DNA from: Halococcus salifodinae DSM 8989
Lineage (GTDB): Archaea; Halobacteriota; Halobacteria; Halobacteriales; Halococcaceae
Reading direction: 5' to 3'
DNA length: 64,000 nt
Assembly (NCBI RefSeq): GCF_000336935.1
Contig: NZ_AOME01000013.1
Location: forward strand, 94,707 to 158,706
Below the pieces are notes generated by a model, which saw only the letters and a list, made by a program, of their open reading frames with translations, did not search any database and was not told where the DNA came from. This document shows, piece after piece, positions 59,588 to 64,000 of this stretch. Position 1 is the first letter of the stretch, and every line of letters begins with the position of its first letter. The position numbers and the translations under genes were made by a program.

Positions 59588-60501
59588 GTGAGACGCCAGC
59601 CGACGTGCAACCACGGCGAGCGGACGAGGAACGGAAACAGCGATCGGACGGGGAACGGAGACGGTGGACGGGCGTGCTCCCGTCGAGCCCCCTCACACAG
59701 TTCGGTGTGATCGTCGTGTTCGCCATGCTCGTGTTCGCGGTGTTCGGGCCGATCGTGTCGCCGTACGGCCCGGCCGAGCAGGACCTCCTCAGTCGACTGC
59801 AACCGCCATCGTTGGCCCATCCACTCGGCACCGATCAGCTCGGTCGCGACGTGCTCACACGGCTCTCACACGGAGCCAGGCTGTCGCTCGGCATCGCCAT
59901 CGCCGTGACGACCGTCCGGCTCGTCGTCGGTACGGTGGTCGGTCTCGTCGCGGGCTACGCCGGCGGGTGGGTCGACGAAGCACTGATGCGACTCGTCGAC
60001 ACGCTGCTCGCGTTTCCCGGGATCGTGCTTGCGCTCGTCATCGCCGGCGTTCTCGGGCCGAGTCTGGTGAACGTGATGCTCGCGCTGGCCGTCGTCGGTT
60101 GGGCATCGTACGCCAGACTGATCCGTAGCAGCGTCCTCTCGGTTCGAGAACGGGAGTTCGTGACCGCTTCCCGGCTGGTCGGTCGATCCCGGATACACGT
60201 CACCGCCCGCCACCTGCTGCCGAACGTCGTCGCGCCCGTCGTCGTTCTCGGGACGCTCGATATCGGCGGCGTCATCCTCGGGACTGCGGGGCTGTCCTTT
60301 CTCGGACTGGGTGCCCAACCGCCGACAGCCGAGTGGGGAACGATGCTCGCGTCGGGGCGTCCCTACCTTCGACAGGCGTGGTGGCTCGTCAACGCCCCAG
60401 GGGGCTGTATCATGCTCACCGTCCTCGGGTTCAACCTCTTGGGCGACAGTCTCAGAGACAGGCTCTCACCGGCTCAGTCGGCCCGAACGGAGCAGCTGTG
60501 A
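59584..60501 (+). CDS. ABC transporter permease (DppC-like)
   Basis: A 305-residue second permease. After a polar N-terminus of about 30 residues come LTQFGVIVVFAMLVFAVFGPIVSPYGP, HPLGTDQLGRDVLTRLSHGARLSLGIA, the EAA region SSVLSVREREFVTASRLVGRSRIHVTARHLLPNVVAPVVV, and C-terminal GGCIMLTVLGFNLLGDSLRDRLSP. All are hallmarks of the DppC/OppC family. It begins with a GTG that overlaps the stop of the DppB-like gene, and its own stop overlaps the GTG start of the ATPase gene. Confidence 0.94.
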   Translation: MSETPADVQPRRADEERKQRSDGERRRWTGVLPSSPLTQFGVIVVFAMLVFAVFGPIVSPYGPAEQDLLSRLQPPSLAHPLGTDQLGRDVLTRLSHGARLSLGIAIAVTTVRLVVGTVVGLVAGYAGGWVDEALMRLVDTLLAFPGIVLALVIAGVLGPSLVNVMLALAVVGWASYARLIRSSVLSVREREFVTASRLVGRSRIHVTARHLLPNVVAPVVVLGTLDIGGVILGTAGLSFLGLGAQPPTAEWGTMLASGRPYLRQAWWLVNAPGGCIMLTVLGFNLLGDSLRDRLSPAQSARTEQL

Positions 60502-62639
60502 GCGACCCACTGCTTCGCGTCGAGGAGCTCCACACTCGCTTCGACACCGATCGAGGGCCCGTCCACGCGGTCGATGGCGCGTCCTTTTCGGTCGATCGTG
60601 GTGAGATCGTCGGTCTCCTCGGTGAGAGCGGCAGCGGCAAGTCCGTCACCGCCCGGTCGATCTGCAGACTGGAATCGCCGGCGCGGATCGTCGACGGAAC
60701 GATCACGTTTGACGGGACCGAACTGACGACCGCCGACGAGTCCACACTCCGGCGGATCCGCGGCAACGAGCTCTCGATGGTCTTCCAAGACCCGACAGAG
60801 ACGCTGAATCCGGTGTTCCCGATCGGCGAACAGATCAGCGAGGCGGTTCGAATACACGAAACGAACGGCCAGCAGCGTCTCGCCGATTTCCTCGGCGTCC
60901 CATTGCTCCGGGATCGGTCGGCGTGGGCGGAGGCACGCGAGCGCGCTGTCGAGCTGCTGGCGGCGATGGACGTGCCGAACCCAGAGTCGGGTTCGGCGGC
61001 GTTCCCTCACGAGTTCTCGGGCGGGATGCGCCAGCGTGCCGTTCTCGCCACTGCGCTGGCGAGTGAGCCCGAGCTATTGATCGCCGACGAACCGACGACG
61101 GCACTAGATACGACGACACAGGCGGACATCCTCCGACGACTTCGCACCCTCCGAGACGAGCGGGACATCGGCGTCCTCCTCATCTCTCACGACATCGGCG
61201 TCATCGCACAGACCTGTGACCGCGTCGTCGTTCTGTACGGTGGACAGGTGATGGAGGCCGGTCCGGTCGAAGAAGTACTGACTGCGCCGGAACATCCGTA
61301 CACTCGAACACTGCTCGCGTGTTCGGTCCGGAGCAACGACCCGGGCGAACGAGCACGATCGATCGACGGAAATCCGCCGAACCCCATCGGTGGCCACGAG
61401 AAGTGTCCGTTCGTCGATCGCTGCCGACACGCGACCCCGGCGTGTCACGACGGACCGGTCCCGACGATCGAACGCAACCCCGACCATCGACTGGCCTGTG
61501 TGGAAGCGCCACTTCCCCCCAACCACGCAGACACTCCCGGTCAGAAACGATCGACGCCCGATAGCGTGAACGGGACGACACAGCGAGAGCGAACCGCGAG
61601 TGAATCGCGATCGAGAACCCCCGTGATCGAAGCGAAGAACGTCTCGAAGGAGTTCTCGGGGGAGCGCTCGTTTCTCGATCGACTGCGGACCGACGAGCCG
61701 TCCGCCGAAGCGGTCCGTGACGCATCGTTGTCGGTCGACACCGGTGAAACCGTCGGGCTCGTTGGCGAGAGCGGCTGCGGGAAATCCACGCTCGCAAAGC
61801 TCCTGACTGGGCAACTCACGCCGAGTCAGGGTCAGGTTCGCCTCGACGGCACTCGTGTGGGGGAGATCGGGGATCGCTCGTACAGCCAGCGGCGGCAGAT
61901 CGGTGTCGTGTTCCAGCACGTCCGGGAGAGTTTCGATCCCCGGTGGCCGATCGGTCGGTCGCTTTCCGAGGCTCTCGACGACCCCGGGACGGTCTCGACG
62001 GCGGAAGCCGATCTCGACGACGTCGATGGGTTGTTGGAGAGTGTGGATCTCTCCCCGCAGATCGCCGATCGATACCCTCGGGAGCTGTCGGGCGGGCAGC
62101 TCCAGCGCGTCGCGCTGGCCCGCGCCCTCGCGCACGATCCCGACGTGATCGTTCTCGACGAACCGGTCTCCGGGCTCGACGTGGCGACACAGGCGACGAT
62201 CCTCGACCTGCTCGGGGACGTACAACGACGGTTCGGTGTCGGGTACGTGTTCATCAGCCACGATCTCGATGTCGTTCGGTATCTCGCCGACAGAGTCGCG
62301 GTCATGTACGCCGGCGAGATCGTCGAGAGAGGGCCGGCGAAGGAGCTGTTCGAACAGCCGAGCCATCCGTACACCGACGCGTTGCTCCGTGCGATCCCGA
62401 GCGACGTCCCCGGTGACGATCGACCGACGCCGCTCCGCGGTGATCCGCCCGATCCGACGGATCGACCGACTGGGTGTTCGTTCCATCCGCGCTGTCCCGC
62501 CGCGACGACGGAGTGTGCCGAGCGCCAGCCCGACTTCGAGACGATCGACAGCTCACGCGTTCGGTGTTTCCATGCGCCGGATGCAACGGGCGAGAGCAAC
62601 GACGATGGATCGTCGCCCGAACGAACTGGATCGAGATGA
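60498..62639 (+). CDS. Fused dipeptide/nickel ABC ATPase (DppD-DppF in one protein)
   Basis: A 713-residue protein with two complete ABC nucleotide-binding domains. The first (about 5-335) has Walker A GLLGESGSGKSV, signature FSGGMRQRAVLATAL, Walker B LLIADEPTTALD and HDIGVI, plus the OppD-type C-terminal motif CPFVDRCRHATPAC. The second (about 375-690) has GLVGESGCGKST, LSGGQLQRVALARAL, VIVLDEPVSGLD and SFHPRCPAATTEC. In most operons these are two genes, so here the heterodimer is fused by a polar linker (about residues 340-370). It starts with a GTG at 60498 that overlaps the stop of the DppC-like gene and completes the importer. Confidence 0.94.
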   Translation: MSDPLLRVEELHTRFDTDRGPVHAVDGASFSVDRGEIVGLLGESGSGKSVTARSICRLESPARIVDGTITFDGTELTTADESTLRRIRGNELSMVFQDPTETLNPVFPIGEQISEAVRIHETNGQQRLADFLGVPLLRDRSAWAEARERAVELLAAMDVPNPESGSAAFPHEFSGGMRQRAVLATALASEPELLIADEPTTALDTTTQADILRRLRTLRDERDIGVLLISHDIGVIAQTCDRVVVLYGGQVMEAGPVEEVLTAPEHPYTRTLLACSVRSNDPGERARSIDGNPPNPIGGHEKCPFVDRCRHATPACHDGPVPTIERNPDHRLACVEAPLPPNHADTPGQKRSTPDSVNGTTQRERTASESRSRTPVIEAKNVSKEFSGERSFLDRLRTDEPSAEAVRDASLSVDTGETVGLVGESGCGKSTLAKLLTGQLTPSQGQVRLDGTRVGEIGDRSYSQRRQIGVVFQHVRESFDPRWPIGRSLSEALDDPGTVSTAEADLDDVDGLLESVDLSPQIADRYPRELSGGQLQRVALARALAHDPDVIVLDEPVSGLDVATQATILDLLGDVQRRFGVGYVFISHDLDVVRYLADRVAVMYAGEIVERGPAKELFEQPSHPYTDALLRAIPSDVPGDDRPTPLRGDPPDPTDRPTGCSFHPRCPAATTECAERQPDFETIDSSRVRCFHAPDATGESNDDGSSPERTGSR

Positions 62640-62686
62640 GACACGAACGGTGTTGAGTCGGGCGTCTGGCTGAGAGAAGCGTGTCG

Positions 62687-63646
62687 TCAGCTACTGATAT
62701 CGAGGCTCGTCGTCTCGGTCGATACCGTCGCGTTCCGAGCAGTCGTCGATCCCGATGTGGTCGTGGCCATGCTCGCTGTCGCGTTCGCCGACGATGGCGT
62801 CCGACTCGGGACCGATGTCGTCCGATTCAACGCTGTGTCGGCCCACGACGGTCGGTCCGGCACATCGGTCGCACCGATGGCTGAAAACCGGGTCGTACTG
62901 ACGACGCGGGTGAGATTTTCGTTCCCCGATAGCTGCTGAACAGTCCGATAGCTGTGGATGACACCCCGTCGATCGACGAGCATTCGGAGACTCGTGTTTC
63001 CGTTCGCGAACGTCTGCTCGGTTCGGGTCTTTCCCCGAACGAGATACAGCGTGGAGCCGTTGCGTTGCCGTTCGGTTACCGACGTGGTATCGGTGGTGAA
63101 CCATTCGAGACGGTATCGGAGTCCCGCTCCTGCAGCACCGAACCGTGTTTGGGAACTGCTATCGAGCCGGTCGTATCTCGTCGTTCCGTTCGCATACGTT
63201 CGGTTCCACAGTGTTCGTCCGTCGTTCGACCAGACCTCGGTGCGGGCCGCGAGCGTCTCCGGATATGGCGAATAGCCCTCGCTGCTGTTACGCTCGGTGA
63301 CGGCGTAAATCCCCTCGTCGCCCGACCCTACGTGGAGCGTGCTCGTGGTGTCAACGAGAACCGAACCGTTCGGTCCCAGTCCAGTCGAGTTCGACCGCTC
63401 GGTGAACGATCGATTCTGAAGAAACGAGCTATGGGCTGCCACGAGCGCGCTCGCGTTCTCGATACCCTGGCCCGTGAGTCCGGGCGCGAGCTGTGGGACC
63501 GGCGTCGGGGTGGGCTCGTCGGTCGGCACCGTCATCGGCGTGACCGTCGGTGTCGACTCACCGCCACCGTCACCCCCGAACACCCCACTACAGCCGGCAA
63601 GCACCACCAGCACGACAACGAGAACCGTCCCCACGGCACGCTGCAT
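62687..63646 (-). CDS. Haloarchaeal lipoprotein of unknown function
   Basis: A 319-residue secreted lipoprotein. MQRAVGTVLVVVLVVLAGC gives a hydrophobic signal with lipobox cysteine C19, followed by a Gly/Thr/Pro-rich linker. The mature domain is Asn/Thr/Ser-rich with many N-x-S/T sequons (for example NRSF, NGST, NRTY), which fits an N-glycosylated cell-surface protein. The repeat of NRTYANGTTRYDR and LYLVRGKTRTEQTFANGNTS suggests a beta-rich fold like the haloarchaeal DUF7537-type lipoproteins. The family assignment is tentative. The start at 63646 is chosen for the lipobox spacing; an ATG at 63664 is possible. Confidence 0.78.
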   Translation of the reverse strand: MQRAVGTVLVVVLVVLAGCSGVFGGDGGGESTPTVTPMTVPTDEPTPTPVPQLAPGLTGQGIENASALVAAHSSFLQNRSFTERSNSTGLGPNGSVLVDTTSTLHVGSGDEGIYAVTERNSSEGYSPYPETLAARTEVWSNDGRTLWNRTYANGTTRYDRLDSSSQTRFGAAGAGLRYRLEWFTTDTTSVTERQRNGSTLYLVRGKTRTEQTFANGNTSLRMLVDRRGVIHSYRTVQQLSGNENLTRVVSTTRFSAIGATDVPDRPSWADTALNRTTSVPSRTPSSANATASMATTTSGSTTARNATVSTETTSLDISS

Positions 63647-63754
63647 GCTGCCTCTCGGACACATCGTGCAAAATGTCTTTTCGTTCACCGATCACGATCG
63701 GTGTGGCGACCCCGAGAGTGGTAGAATTAAGGCTGCCGCGCAGAAATCGCCGGT

Positions 63755-64000
63755 ATGGAAACGCTCCTGTTGGACCAGACAGCAGTCGACGCGAACGCAC
63801 GGATGGACGAGGTCATCCGGGCGGTCGAGGACGCGTTCGCGGCCTACGAACGTGGCGACGCCCAGATGCCGGCCAAATCCTACATCGATCTCCCCGAGTA
63901 CAACGGCGACTTCCGCTCGATGCCCGCCTATCTCGACGCGGGCGAGTGGGACGCCGCGGGTATCAAGTGGGTCAACGTCCACCCCGACAACCCCGAAAAC
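63755..64000 (+). CDS. Ornithine cyclodeaminase / alanine dehydrogenase family protein (partial)
   Basis: The first 82 residues of a gene that runs off the right edge: METLLLDQTAVDANARMDEVIRAVEDAFAAYERGDAQMPAKSYIDLPEYNGDFRSMPAYLDAGEWDAAGIKWVNVHPDNPEN. The MPAKSY(I/V)DLPEYNGDFRSMPAYL segment and KWVNVHPDNP are typical of archaeal alanine dehydrogenase-type members. Compared with the family member at 2964, this copy has the conserved substrate-loop lysine in AGIKWVN. The cofactor domain is not in the window. Confidence 0.9.
   Translation, partial: METLLLDQTAVDANARMDEVIRAVEDAFAAYERGDAQMPAKSYIDLPEYNGDFRSMPAYLDAGEWDAAGIKWVNVHPDNPEN

Overview
The window is chromosomal DNA from an extreme halophile of the class Halobacteria (haloarchaea). 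The predicted proteins are strongly acidic, and the coding DNA is GC-rich with a strong G/C bias at third codon positions. There is a group II chaperonin (thermosome) and a tRNA-Pro without an encoded CCA. Other markers are an archaeal type IV prepilin signal, a Bat-type regulator, TATA boxes 25-35 nt upstream of start codons (leaderless transcripts), Tat and lipobox secretion signals, and the AglF/AglM enzymes of haloarchaeal glycosylation. Halococcus or a relative would fit the predicted sulfated-glycan genes, but the genus cannot be fixed from the sequence alone.

Layout. 0-8.5 kb: metabolic genes (cyclophilin, FAD oxidoreductase, ornithine cyclodeaminase-like enzyme, TrpD-like transferase, SDR, fused siroheme decarboxylase, redoxin), interrupted at about 1.8-2.9 kb by an AT-rich patch with one orphan gene that carries a possible nuclease signature. 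8.6-16.6 kb: a very large receiver/PAS/GAF histidine kinase, a Bat-like response regulator, and an overlapping Lrp regulator/aminotransferase pair. 16.7-22.7 kb: a pilus operon (secretion ATPase, TadC-like membrane protein, Ig-domain pilin-like protein). 22.8-37.4 kb: mostly small membrane proteins, a cyclase, a PfkB kinase/BtpA pair, an NhaC antiporter, an acetoacetyl-CoA-type reductase, MATE and MFS transporters, and two divergent polytopic membrane proteins resembling GT-C glycosyltransferases. 37.5-43.3 kb: a Rieske protein, then a minus-strand metal-homeostasis block (Zn/Cd-type P1B ATPase, UspA, heavy-metal permease, DtxR-family repressor). 44-50.9 kb: AIM24 and DUF4870 genes around an iterated operator array, then a nucleotide-sugar cluster (UDP-sulfoquinovose synthase-like protein, two further epimerases, AglF, AglM). 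51-55 kb: housekeeping genes (TrmY, CHY zinc finger, tRNA-Pro, nucleoside phosphorylase, thermosome). 55.4-64 kb: an MFS transporter, a complete dipeptide/nickel-type ABC importer with its two ATPases fused, a lipoprotein, and the start of a second ornithine cyclodeaminase/alanine dehydrogenase family gene.

The most unusual signal recurs at several places. Short GC-rich hairpins occur in intergenic DNA and also inside reading frames. They expand the N-box of the histidine kinase (three copies of a hairpin-coded motif), insert 17 codons into the UDP-glucose dehydrogenase between imperfect direct repeats, and build the whole low-complexity tail of the pilus ATPase. The second notable signal is a strictly 18-bp-periodic array of near-palindromes between the AIM24 and DUF4870 genes. 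No insertion sequence, integrase, CRISPR array or rRNA gene was recognised.
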